Below are positions 52,400 through 62,888 of a stretch of DNA of 64,000 nucleotides, one piece after another; the stretch's first letter is position 1; each line of letters begins with the position of its first letter. A program made the translations under genes and the position numbers. The notes beneath the pieces were generated by a model, which made no database searches, was not told the origin of the DNA, and was given only the letters and a program-made list of their open reading frames with translations. Location: contig NC_052399.1 in assembly GCF_009389715.1 (NCBI RefSeq), positions 21,321,045-21,385,044 on the forward strand. Direction: 5' to 3'. The DNA comes from Phoenix dactylifera. Its lineage: Eukaryota > Streptophyta > Magnoliopsida > Arecales > Arecaceae.

Positions 52400-53780
52400 C
52401 GACTGCTGCTCCATAATATTTGTAAATTACTGAAAGAATGCGATTCTCATCAGATCATGTACGTATACCAAAAGATAAATGATGTTGTAGACCGAATTAC
52501 ATCTTTTGCAGCTCATCACTCTTAAAATTTCGCCTGGATAGGTCATGATTTTATGCTAATACCTTTATGTAGTATTTTATTTTTTAATTTTGTCAGCCCA
52601 ATGTACCCAAAAAAAAAAAAAAAAATCTGAGCCGAACCAAGGACGATTCGGGGTTGGGCCGGTTCAGGTTTGGGTTCGCCGAAAATCGTGCCCCGTTGGA
52701 CTCTAATTTGGGACCACCGCAACAACCCGGTTTCTTTATCCGCTGCCGTCGCGGAAACCGACGGCCCGGAAGACGCCAAGAAGAGAGGGGCCCACCTCGA
52801 CGTCGAGTGAGAGAAAGTGTCGAGGCCTGTCGGCCCAGCTGGCAGCCACGTGGGCGGCGGCCGATGGTTGTACCATCAGAATCCGACGCGTGACAGACAT
52901 GTCGCATCAGCCGGACGCGTGTCTCCTTGTCTTTTTTTCTAACCAAGACGTCGGCGACAATATACGTGGCATCCGTCGAAACATGAACCGTCCAAGCCAT
53001 GGACCAATCACTAGACTGTTCCAAATTTCCTATTTAATCCAATTAATTTAAAAATTACTATTACCATTATTATTATTACAACTACTACTTAATGTTAACT
53101 AGTTAGCTTGTGGGTCAAACACGCCTCATCTGCCATGTCATTGCCGGAATTTCTCTCCTCCTAATTGTGTTGCGTAAGTTCGCGGTTGGCTCCGGTAGGA
53201 GTTGGGGCAGGTTGAAGAGTGGAGTTCAAGTTGAACAGTTGATAGTGGCATTTTTCCAGAGATGAGCTAAAGTTCAAGGATCATAATTTATGAATTTTTT
53301 TATTATTCAGCATATTTTAAGAATTACTATGTTAAATATTTGTGGTTGGATAACCTTTTTTATAGACTCATCACTAGTTCTTCAATAGCCCATTCAACGT
53401 CTTTCAAAACATGTGTGAATCAAGATGGAAGACTATGTTAGTTAGCTTTTAGATATATGTACATCACATGTCCTATCAATTCACAACATATGCTGATACT
53501 AAAACACATCAATAGTATGTATTAAAGTCGTGAACTCCACAATCATACTTTAAGAATAATATCCATACCATAAACGAGCGCAATGATAACTAGTCCACAA
53601 ATATCAACAAGAATGTAAGTGTACGTCAAGATTTGAGATTATGCCCTTGCATTCGCCAATTCTATGTATACTTGAAAGTGTCCTATTTGCATATTACCAT
53701 GGGTCAAGTTTCTGCTATTTGTACCAACAGCTATGCTAGAAAAAATATTTTTATATGGTGCTAACGATTTAATAACTATT
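52400..53780. other. Intergenic, no gene seen
   Basis: Contains a GC-rich block (52630-52900) with several ACGTG and CCACGTGGG motifs, and AT-rich DNA. No coding exon or RNA gene is recognised. Confidence 0.45.
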
Positions 53781-53785
53781 TTTGT

Positions 53786-53858
53786 AACTCCAGAATGTTA
53801 TGAACCCGTGACCTCAAGGTTATGCGCCTTGTGAGCAACCAAACTGCTCTACTCTTCA
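53786..53858 (-). pseudogene. Plastid-type initiator tRNA (trnfM-CAU) pseudogene
   Basis: Read on the minus strand, the middle is GTAGAGCAGTTTGGT, then GCTCACAAGGCGCATAACC and TTGAGGTCACGGGTTCA. This matches the D-arm, anticodon arm (CAU kept) and T-arm of the chloroplast initiator tRNA as I know it, with few changes. The acceptor stem halves no longer pair and the T-arm 3' side is altered. It is therefore a dead nuclear copy of organellar DNA, not a functional tRNA. I could not recognise flanking plastid genes. Confidence 0.75.
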
Positions 53859-54533
53859 ATGAAGAACTGGGATTTCATGATCCACTGCTGAGCTCGGACT
53901 CAAATCATGGGGATCGTCAGAATACTTCGTATCAACAGATAAGATACTCGATATATCAATATTGATTAGATTTGAAATATATTATTAAATTGTTCATTCA
54001 ATGAGCATTCTCAATATTATGCCTTGAAGAGAACTCGCCCTCCACACTCTTTAGGTTAATTTCATCATTTTGATATGTATAATATTGGAAAACTATAGCA
54101 TGCGCTATAGCTGTCTTTCTTTCACGCGCTTTGTTCTCTCATCGCCGTTGAATTTTTCCGAGTCAGATGCATGGCATAAGCAAAATCCTAATATAGAATC
54201 AATGAAAACTCGCAATTGTTATACAAAGCAATGCAAGATGGGACAAAGCACGGCCTCTCGGAAGCATCCCTCACTATAAATCAAACAACATGGTATCATA
54301 TATCACGCGCAGTCCAGGATCCATCCCTCTCAAGATTTCAGCTGACTGAGACTCGGTAACGATAACATTACCCGGCTCTTGTATTCTGAGGAACGCTCTT
54401 CCTTGTCTCTGGTTCTCACTGAAAGACTTCTTGCCACATCACGTCAACTCTGAAAAAAAAACACACACCCTGATGATAGCATGAGAAAGGACCTTGCTTT
54501 CTCCCTCATCTGTCCCCGCGATAGGCGTCGAAA

Positions 54534-54713
54534 CTTTTCATTCATCAAGGAAGTTCTCCCTCTCAAGTCACGCAAATGGACGAAAAACCATTCCAGCTGT
54601 GATACCAGCTCAGCGGTCCAAACTTTTCATTCATGGAGGAAGTCCACGACCCACCCCCCAAGTCACGCAAACGGACGAAAAAACACTCCAGCTCAGTGAC
54701 AGCAGCTCAGCGG
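54534..54713. repeat. Tandem repeat of about 89 bp, two copies
   Basis: Each unit starts CTTTTCATTCAT, passes through AAGTCACGCAAAYGGACG and ends in CAGCTCAGCGG. Starts are 54534 and 54623. A third, partial copy lies 3.3 kb away at 57884-57940, next to the other repeats there. Confidence 0.8.
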
Positions 54714-54769
54714 CACCATCGAAGAAAAATCAGACGAAACAGGTACCAAAAATTAAAAAAAAATAAAAA

Positions 54770-55880
54770 AAGACTTTTTATTATTATATTTTTTTAGTAT
54801 TTATTTTTTAAAAAGATTAAAAATTATAAACTCCGACTAATGAAATCGTTAGTCTTATGATTGAAAAAACTATGAAAAAAATACAGTACTTACCAATGTA
54901 GTCGAGTAATACATATAAGTAAATAAGTTATTTAGTAAGCCAATATACACATTTAGATAATTTGTTATATAATTTCTATAACATGATGTTCATTATGTAT
55001 ATAATACACAATCAGATGATACATATTTAGCAAATTAGTTATCCAACAGCCCAATATACATCTCCAAGTGAGTTGATACACGGTTTCTAAAATATTATAT
55101 TAACCAATACATACTATATAGTCAATGATACAAACTCATTGACTTCCTGATATTTATTGCAAATCTATTTGATACACACCTAATAATGATCCAATACACA
55201 CTTCCAAATAAATCGATACACAAGTTTCAAAATATCATTTTTACCAATACGCACTATATGGTCAGGTAATACACACCAAGCAAATTAATCATCTCGTAAG
55301 CCAATACATACTTCTAAGTATATTGTTGCATAGTTTTCAGAATATAGTATTCATCAGTACCGATATGCAGCTTTCTAGCTTTGTCTAATATAAAAAACTA
55401 TATATATATTATTTCTTAAATTCTATGAACTCTTAGGTGCAAAGATTATAAAAAAGAGAGAGGAATTTAGAGGAGGAGAAATAGACTTGGGATGAGAAGG
55501 AAGACCTCATGGATGGGAAAGAAGGCTTAATAAGGAAGAGGATAAGTGGAGAGGCTGAATAAGAAAGAAAAAGAATGTGGACGGTTTCTCTTCGTGGCCC
55601 ATATCTCTTGGTGTGTGTAATTTCTTTTTTTTTTCTAAGTTACAAGATTGATGAACTTCATTAGTAGTAGAAGTCCTATCCCTATTTGACTTTTGGGTTT
55701 TCTCTTTAAAATAAGCACTACAAAAATATGGCAAAATAAGAGTCTCACTCTATATGATATTCTATAGTGTCCGCCTCATATAATTCTTGTTCCATCTAAT
55801 AGACATTTTAATCACCTTAGTGTAAAAAAGCAACAAAAAAAGGAATAGAGAAAAGAGAAAGAAAAAGAAGGAGAAGCGGA
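54770..55880. other. Intergenic, no gene seen
   Basis: AT-rich, with loosely repeated GATACACA/CCAATACA motifs through 54890-55350 that suggest an old, very degenerate tandem array. No coding exon is supported. Confidence 0.4.
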
Positions 55881-56094
55881 CCATCTCTACCTCCTCTCCT
55901 CATGATGCCGCCCTCTGCCTTGATACAAACTGCCTTATCCCTTCAAACAGATTCAGCCAAACGCTCCATCTCCTCTCAGAGGAGACCGAAAGGTTGCATG
56001 CGAAACACTAATAGAAGTCGACAACAAGGGAAAGCAACCATTGGATGCTTCTCCAATGATGGTGGGGGACCCAAATATTCTAGCTGTAATAGCC

Positions 56095-56770
56095 AAGGAC
56101 CTCGCCTAAAAAGACTAGCCAGAATATATTATTTGAGTTCCTTAGTCTCGTATAAATATCCAAAATGTACTCAATGCATAACCAATATAAAACTAAACAC
56201 ATACCTACATAGATTCTCATATACTCTCCCCCATTTAAGCCCAGCATCCTTGCAAGGCTAAGAGTCTAAATTCATTCAAATCCAATCACAAATACCACGA
56301 TCAGCTAGTGGTCAGTTTTAATGGACCCATACTGCATAGTCCTCTAGTCCACATAGGCTATGGTTTGGGACGATTCTGATATCATTTCTAACAACTCAGA
56401 ACCTCACCCAAAAAGGTTAGTCAGAATATGTTATTTGCATTCTTTGATGTTGTATAAGAACTAAAGATCTACCTAGTGCATATGTGATGCAGGACTAAAC
56501 GCACACCCGCATGAATCCTCAAATACTGCCTCCATTTGAGCTTTGGCATACTCACCATGCTAACGGTCCAAATCCATTCAAATCCATTCATAAATACCAC
56601 GATCAATCCGTAGTCAGTTCTAATGGACTCATGCTTTGATAATATTTCTAACAACTTAGGACCTTACCCAAAAAGGCCAGTCAAAATGTGTTATTTGTAT
56701 TTCTTTTTTTTTTTTATAAGTATCCAAAATCTACTTATTGTATAGCCAATTTAGGATTAAACACATGCCT
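56095..56770. repeat. Tandem repeat of about 300 bp, 2.3 copies
   Basis: Units begin near 56100, 56395 and 56655 and carry in order AGTCAGAATATGTTATTTG, ATGCAGGACTAAACGCAC, CAAATCCATTCA, ACCACGATCA and TAATGGACYCATRCT. Copies are diverged by substitutions and small gaps. Motifs are shared with the ABCA-intron repeat at 21370-21605. Confidence 0.8.
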
Positions 56771-56779
56771 GCTTCTCAC

Positions 56780-57276
56780 ACCGGCGGAGTAGTTCAAGGT
56801 CCTAATCGGGGATGAGATCTACCGGACGAACCTAAACACTGTCTATGATCAAAAGGAGGAGCACGACCTTCACCGTCCATCAATGAAACCGTTAGTGAAG
56901 GAGCACGACATTCGTACCCTCTTTGTCTGCTACCATTTCCAAAATCTCCGTGGCCCAGATCTGCCTCACCGTCGGGTAAGCTGCCACAAAGCGCAACGCC
57001 CTTCGTTCCTTTGCTGATGTCACCATCCGTTTCGTCCAAGCCCTAACCCGATTGGGCATCTCTATCACCGTCGCTCCTGACCGGACCGATGCTAATCTTC
57101 TCGACTCATCTGAGCGATAGAAGATCTCAGCCTCCCATGAGGTTTTGCCAGCGCGTCTAATCCGACGAGACCGCTTCTAAGATCAAGCATTGTAAGAGAG
57201 CTAATGACATACGTCCAATTGGTGGAGGATGGAGGCAATTCCTTTCCCGAGGCCGATTTGATGCGAACCCGTGAGA
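56780..57276. other. Unassigned GC-rich stretch
   Basis: Contains interrupted open frames on both strands. One plus-strand frame around 57000-57118 reads FADVTIRFVQALTRLGIS. I cannot assign it to a family; it is broken by stops on both sides and lies among repeats. Confidence 0.25.
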
Positions 57277-57883
57277 TCTATGATTTTGTCTAGCTTCACA
57301 TAAATCGGGTAGCATTTTACTGATGCGGTGTACCATACCACCAGGCTGAGCTAGCCCATCAAGTGCAGGATATAATTTCTCAGGTGATAGGCCTTAAATA
57401 TTCTGGAGCAGAGGGTGGCACCTACCCATGCCACTGGTGCCCCTTGAATCCAGCCAATTACTGTGGCCGAGTCACCCTCGAGTAGGACTGTTATGGCTCA
57501 CAGAACACGCCGTGCATAATATCACCAGCCCATGCCGCCCTCAGTTCCGCCCCCGAAATAGAGGTTTCAAAGATCTGGCACTCGCTAGCAGCAACCACCT
57601 TAAAGTCCGAGCCTATAATGATGAAGTCTGCACCACCTCTTCTGTCAGCATCAAGTATGTATCTATCAAAGTTGATCTTAAGAAAAACATCATCCAAGAT
57701 ATTACAAAAGCAGAAGTAAAGCCCCATGTGCCCTAAATCTATGATTTTGTCTAGCTTCACGTAAATGGGGCAGCATTTATGATTTTGTCTAGCTTCACAT
57801 AAATGGGGCAGCATTTTAGTGATACGTGTACCATTTCCATCAGGTGGAGGATATAATTTATCGGCTGATAGGCCTTGAAGCTT
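57277..57883. repeat. Repeated TATGATTTTGTCTAGCTTC segments
   Basis: The segment TATGATTTTGTCTAGCTTCA with ATAAAT and CAGCATTT occurs at 57279, 57740 and 57777. The first and third copies continue into a further shared stretch (GTACCAT... GGATATAATTT... TGATAGGCCTT). The LINE fragment lies between the first and second copies, so an insertion into or between repeats is likely. Confidence 0.75.
57430..57670 (-). mobile_element. Decayed LINE fragment, RNase H domain
   Basis: On the minus strand RRGGADFIIIGSDFKVVAA and SISGAELRAAWAGDI are followed, after a frameshift, by EGDSATVIGWIQ. This is the order of RNase H motifs in plant LINEs. It is broken and not functional. Confidence 0.7.
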
Positions 57884-58200
57884 TTCATTCATCAAGGTAG
57901 TCCTTCCGATTCACGTAAATGGACAAACAAAACACTCCAGATTTTTTTAGGCAATCATGGGACCACCTATCTTTAACTAAGACATTGACCAAGGTACCTT
58001 TCAATTCCCACTAGTTTTACACAACTTCAAAGCTTTCTTCAATAAGAACAAACTGAATACAAAGACGAAAAGTTTCACAAACCATCTAGATTTTAATTGC
58101 CACTAAAATGGCTTTGTTGCTAATTATTCACCACCAAAATTAACCTCACCAAAGACGCAGAAAACACAGTAAAGTAGGCACAAATCGAACATCGTATGAG

Positions 58201-60945
58201 TCAAGGCCAGAACCAATAGGGCTGGTCCTCGACAGGGAACCTGTAATTATTCAAATTGTCTTCAAGCCTCAGGAAGCCAGAACCTTTGACCTCATCAACC
58301 TCTCCGGCATGCGAGAGATCAGATCGATCAGGTTCGAAAGCATGGAAAGAATCCACAGGCTCCATCAGCGTAGAGCGATCTACTTCGTCAATGTAGGGAG
58401 GGCTCCCGGAGTCTAACACAGTGCTGTTGGCGGAGCTGAGGTCCTCTTGCTTGCATACTGTGACTCGGGCATCTACTCTTTTCACCTCGCGCATGGCATC
58501 CGGGACTATGTTCTGCAATTCGTGAGGAGGCAATTTGTTGCATTCAAATGGTGCCGAGCTGCCGATATCCTTCTCTTTGAGGAAGACCTTGTTTGTGAGA
58601 GAGAGAACCTGTCAAGAAGAAGCTCCAGTTGATGAGGGTAATGGTTCCATAATTTAGAATACTAAGCTAACAAAATATCAGTCCACTGAACAGATGAATA
58701 GAGACAGGATATATACTGTGTCAAACTTTCCTTTCCTTTCCTTTCAGCATTATACATGACATGTCTCAACAATCTACCGCTTTCCTTAGTAGCACTTAGC
58801 AAAATGACACAGAAACAAAATAAAAACACTAGTGATTTAGCTAGAAGCGTTAGGATTCACACCTTTCTAGACCTTAACATTATCTAGGCATCACAAGTAA
58901 TTCATAGAATTAGATTAGTTTGTTGAAACTTGAAACATCCAAGATATGCAGTATGCCATCCTAGACAGTTGCAAAATGTCAACCAACCTCTCCATATATA
59001 AAGAGAAGAATTTTACACTGCTAGACTATGTTTAGGTGTCATTTAATAAACCACTGTCTTCAACAACAGCTGATAACTTTATGAAACAAACGCAATAGAT
59101 TCGAAGTTAGAGGAACTAATTAAGAAATAGATACGGTTGGCAGACCAGAAGCAGTGGTTTTGAAGCATATCAAAGAACTAAATGCTTTGTGAAAGTTCTG
59201 AATGGATTACCTCGGCTTGAAGTTTCTCCTTCTCATCGAGCAGGTTATCGTAATCAGCCTTGAGGACATCATAACTAGATTTCAGGGCCTCGTAGTCCTT
59301 CTCCAGTTGCTTTGTCTTCCACCGAGCACGGCGATTTTGAAACCATATTGCGACCTGTCTGGGCTGTAGCCCGAGATCCCTTGCAAGCTGAGCTTTCCTC
59401 TCTGGCTCAAGCTTGTTTTCAAGCTCAAAACTACTCTCGAGGAACTGGACTTGGTCAGCTGTAAGCCTTCTCTTCTTTTCTGGGCGGTGAACACCCTCGT
59501 CCAAGTCCTCGTCGCCAGTTTCTTCCAACTCGAATGGTCTGCAGAAGGACCATTCAGGCCTCTGCCCATGGACATCTTCAAAATTCATCACAGACCTTGA
59601 GCCTGAGAGAGAAATCTTTTAGACTTTATTCTATATTAAAGTATTACCATCAACAAAATTGACGGCAACTATCCAGCCATATATATATATAGTTGCATTC
59701 AAAAAATAATAATAATGAACTATAGATATATCAATGGAGAAAGATATTTCATTGTATATCAGATTTCTGAGGCAAAAAAAAAGGTCTATAATGATGCAAC
59801 ACATCATAACTTTTTGATGCTAAATGAATTTATGAAAGCAAATAGATTGTGTTACTTGCATCAAGGAATTTATAAGAGCTGCATAGGCGCAACTTCTTTC
59901 ACCATAGAAAAATATCAGGAAAACCAATACAAGAGAACTTTTAAATCACTTTTTTCCCTTCCTTCTCCCAGAAAAATGTTATATCTAGGGCAATAATATG
60001 ATCACAAAGTCTTTCACCAGCATGTACTGAGGTTTCTTGAAAAGGTAGGTAGTTGAAAACAGGGCAAAGGCAGAGGTAAAGCAACTCAAATTTTTAAAGG
60101 GGAAAAAAACTCAGAAAGAAAAGTTAAAGGAGAATATTAGGTGTCCATAATCATAGAAGGATAAATGGTAATAGATCACTGTTCATACTTTGAAATCATA
60201 ACAAAATGAGGGAGAAAAAAATGATAAAATGAATTCTTTTTGAATGAAAGGGAGGCAGAGGAAAATAGCCACCCGAAACAGAGACTAATCCCTGAAAAAG
60301 TTGTGCTTATACGTGAGAGATCCAAGCTGCTGCAATGCTTCAATGACCAACTGAATTTAGATCAACATGACAAACCTTCAATTATATTAAGAATTCCAGC
60401 TGAGTTGCAGTGGCCGATTGAAGATTAGTAATTATTGAAACAAGCTAACTCTGAAAAGTGGGAGTCTCGAAAGACCAAATTATGTGAGAAATTCCGGGTG
60501 ACCATGTCAGAATATTGCTAGAAGCAAGACCAAATTAACCGAGTGATTGGAAACATTAACAGGGATAAAAAAATAAAGCATACGAATCATCAAATATGGC
60601 AACTTGAACTGTAGTATAGAGGAAATATGAAAGCCCTTGACATGTTAAGAGGAAATCAAACCCTGAGCAGCATTGGAAGAGGCATAGTCTGTTTGCTCTA
60701 GTGGACCAACAGTTTTTGCATGACTACAAACTTGGATCCAGAAATCAAAGAAAGCCAAAGAAACCTTCTAAAATTAAAAACAGAGAGAATAACAGGGACG
60801 GAGAGAGAGAAAGAGAGATGTTACCGGGAAATCCTCCATGAGAAGTCCCCGAAGAGAGCAGGGGCTCAATAGCCTCGGAGGAAATCCAATTATTCCGGAG
60901 CAAAACCGCCATACTCGAACCCTCATAAGACCTTCTTCCCGCCAT
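58201..60945 (-). CDS. Class I HD-Zip homeodomain-leucine zipper transcription factor
   Basis: Three exons on the minus strand (60825-60945, 59211-59602, 58201-58608) join in phase to 306 residues. Seen: a homeodomain at about residues 83-139 beginning [15 protein letters not shown], with recognition helix [17 protein letters not shown]. It is followed directly by a leucine zipper with Leu at 140, 147, 154, 161, 168 and 175. The C-terminus QPYWFWP is the aromatic AHA-type activation motif of class I proteins. No START domain follows, which excludes classes III and IV, and no CPSCE motif is present, arguing against class II. The N-terminus ([17 protein letters not shown]) places it in a subgroup related to HAT5/HOX-type class I genes, but I do not assign a symbol. 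It binds pseudo-palindromic CAATNATTG sites as dimers (family knowledge). A candidate upstream ORF overlaps its start. Confidence 0.95.
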
Positions 60946-60974
60946 CTCCTACCTTTTTTTCTCGCTTCCTCCTC

Positions 60975-61010
<36 letters not shown>

Positions 61011-61055
61011 TTTACCCGAAGAAAAAAAGAAGTCTTTTTTCCTTACAACCTTCAA
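59588..61055 (-). promoter_or_regulatory. Overlapping upstream ORF of the HD-Zip I gene
   Basis: An ATG at 61055, 110 bases before the main ATG and in a different frame, opens a frame that runs through the main start to the end of exon 1 after 77 codons. After splicing it meets a TGA four codons into exon 2, giving 81 codons. Its middle is Arg-Glu-rich because it translates the GA/CT microsatellite. Overlapping uORFs normally lower translation of the main ORF. Some HD-Zip I genes (AtHB1) are known to be uORF-controlled. Conservation of this peptide is not known to me, and the transcript start is not proven to lie upstream. Confidence 0.45.
60979..61007. repeat. (CT)n microsatellite in the HD-Zip leader
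   Basis: About fourteen CT units (GA on the transcribed strand) between the uORF start and the main start codon. Confidence 0.95.
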
Positions 61056-61447
61056 GAAATCTTACACCATACCACCTCTTCCCCCGTGTTCTTGACGAGA
61101 TCCGACGGGCATGATTCCGCCGCCCCCAGATATCTTCGCCGCTTGAGCTCTAGTACTTATGTCGGAAGAAGCTGGTGACCATCATAACGGAGCCATGAGA
61201 AGAGGCCTGGGCGCAGCGGCCACTCATACCCATCTCTCTGTCTCTCTAATCTCCTTCAGGAGGAGGGGAGCTAACGGAGGCTGCCAAGAATCGAGGGATG
61301 GGTCCCTGAATTTTCCATCAATTCTGAAGGAAACTCTAGAGAAGAGACTAGGGAGGAGAGTGGGGAAGGGAAGAGAAGGATTTGGGTAGGCTTCCTTTCC
61401 CTTTTTTCTTCTCTCTTTTCTCCAGAATGGAGGCGTCGAGGGTCCTC

Positions 61448-61455
61448 TTATAAAG
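61448..61455 (-). promoter_or_regulatory. Possible TATA element of the HD-Zip gene
   Basis: The minus strand reads CTTTATAA about 505 bases before the start codon. It would place transcription start near 61420 and give a leader containing the uORF and the CT repeat. Consensus only. Confidence 0.3.
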
Positions 61456-61499
61456 CGAGGAGAGGGCCCTGAGGTCTTCTCCTGCTCGGGGATAAGGAA

Positions 61500-62855
61500 T
61501 GGCGAGAGGAAATGACGACTATAACTTTCTTATCTTTATTTAAAATATATATATATATTACCTTAGGATCCGCGGTGTGTTTTTTTTTTTTTTTATAAGA
61601 CGGCATTATAATTAATCAATGGACAGGATGTATCTCAGGGAGTTGCCGGGATCAAGACGAAAGAAGTTGATATGGCAAGTGAAAAAAAATTTGGAGAGAT
61701 CGAGATTTTTGGGACACCAGCTGATATTCTCCGATCAAAATATCAAAATCTCAGACGGATATGATAAATATTAGATTAAAACTGTATTTAAATATTAATT
61801 AAAAAATAAATTGGAGAAAGTAATAAATAATTGAAAATTTTTGGTCATTATAAATATATTATATCAATCATGGATTTATATTGATCGAATTAATAGAGCT
61901 AGAATTTTTGTATATAGTATACCAGGGTATCCAAATAGGGTACAAACTATAGCTCGGAGATCTAAATCTTGCCAAAAATATATCATAAATTTGCTTAATG
62001 ATAGCCTCAATCAAATATGATACGAGATAATTGATGTAAAACTGTTAAACTAATATTAGCAGGTTGGAGAAATTTATGTCTTTCTATAATGGAAGCATTA
62101 TTTCTTTGCCAAGTGTTTGCATGGTATATTTTTAGAAATTTCTACATTGTAATTCCTTCACTGTTTTTTTTAGATTTTTTGATGGCACTTGGTTTATTTT
62201 TAGATTTCACTTGAACATGAAGAAATGTGGTGGTCTAAATAGATAGCACCATAGAAAGAAATAAAAATGACAATATAAAACATTAATAACCCTTGGAGCA
62301 ATTATCCAAGAAATGAAACGAAAATGCCAAAAACGTGCTTGCAATAACGAAGATAACGATTGAAGCACGGTTTTAATAAATTTGAGCAATGGTTAGAAGT
62401 GGCTTTCTCCTAATGAAGGCATCCATTGGAGGGTAGAGGAATCCATTCTAGTCTAACAAGGTGCAACAAATTATAGGTTTGTTTTAAGAATTGTGCAAAT
62501 CATTTCAGTACCCTAATAATTAGGATTGTATTCGATATTGTTGTCAGGTAATCTATACATTCAGATATATACCAACCAACAAACTCCAAACTTCATTGGA
62601 AGAATTTAAGCATTTACTAATTAATGCTAATGATTTGTGCGTGAATCACAAGAAAAAAATCTTTTTTTTTCTTGGTTATATTGTTGTCTAAAATTAGAAG
62701 CAGAATTCCGCCTCTTAAATACTTATGCTCAAAAAAGTACACGCACTACGGCAACACGTCAACTTTCTCCTACTAGTTGCTTGCTGGTCTCGATTCGAAG
62801 ACCATTTCATAGAAGTTTATTAATATCTCCTTTTGATCAAGCAAATCGACTTGAG

Positions 62856-62888
<33 letters not shown>

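Noticed and set aside
57428..57736. 102-codon plus-strand frame
   Set aside because: The opposite strand carries recognisable LINE RNase H motifs; the plus-strand frame is its shadow.
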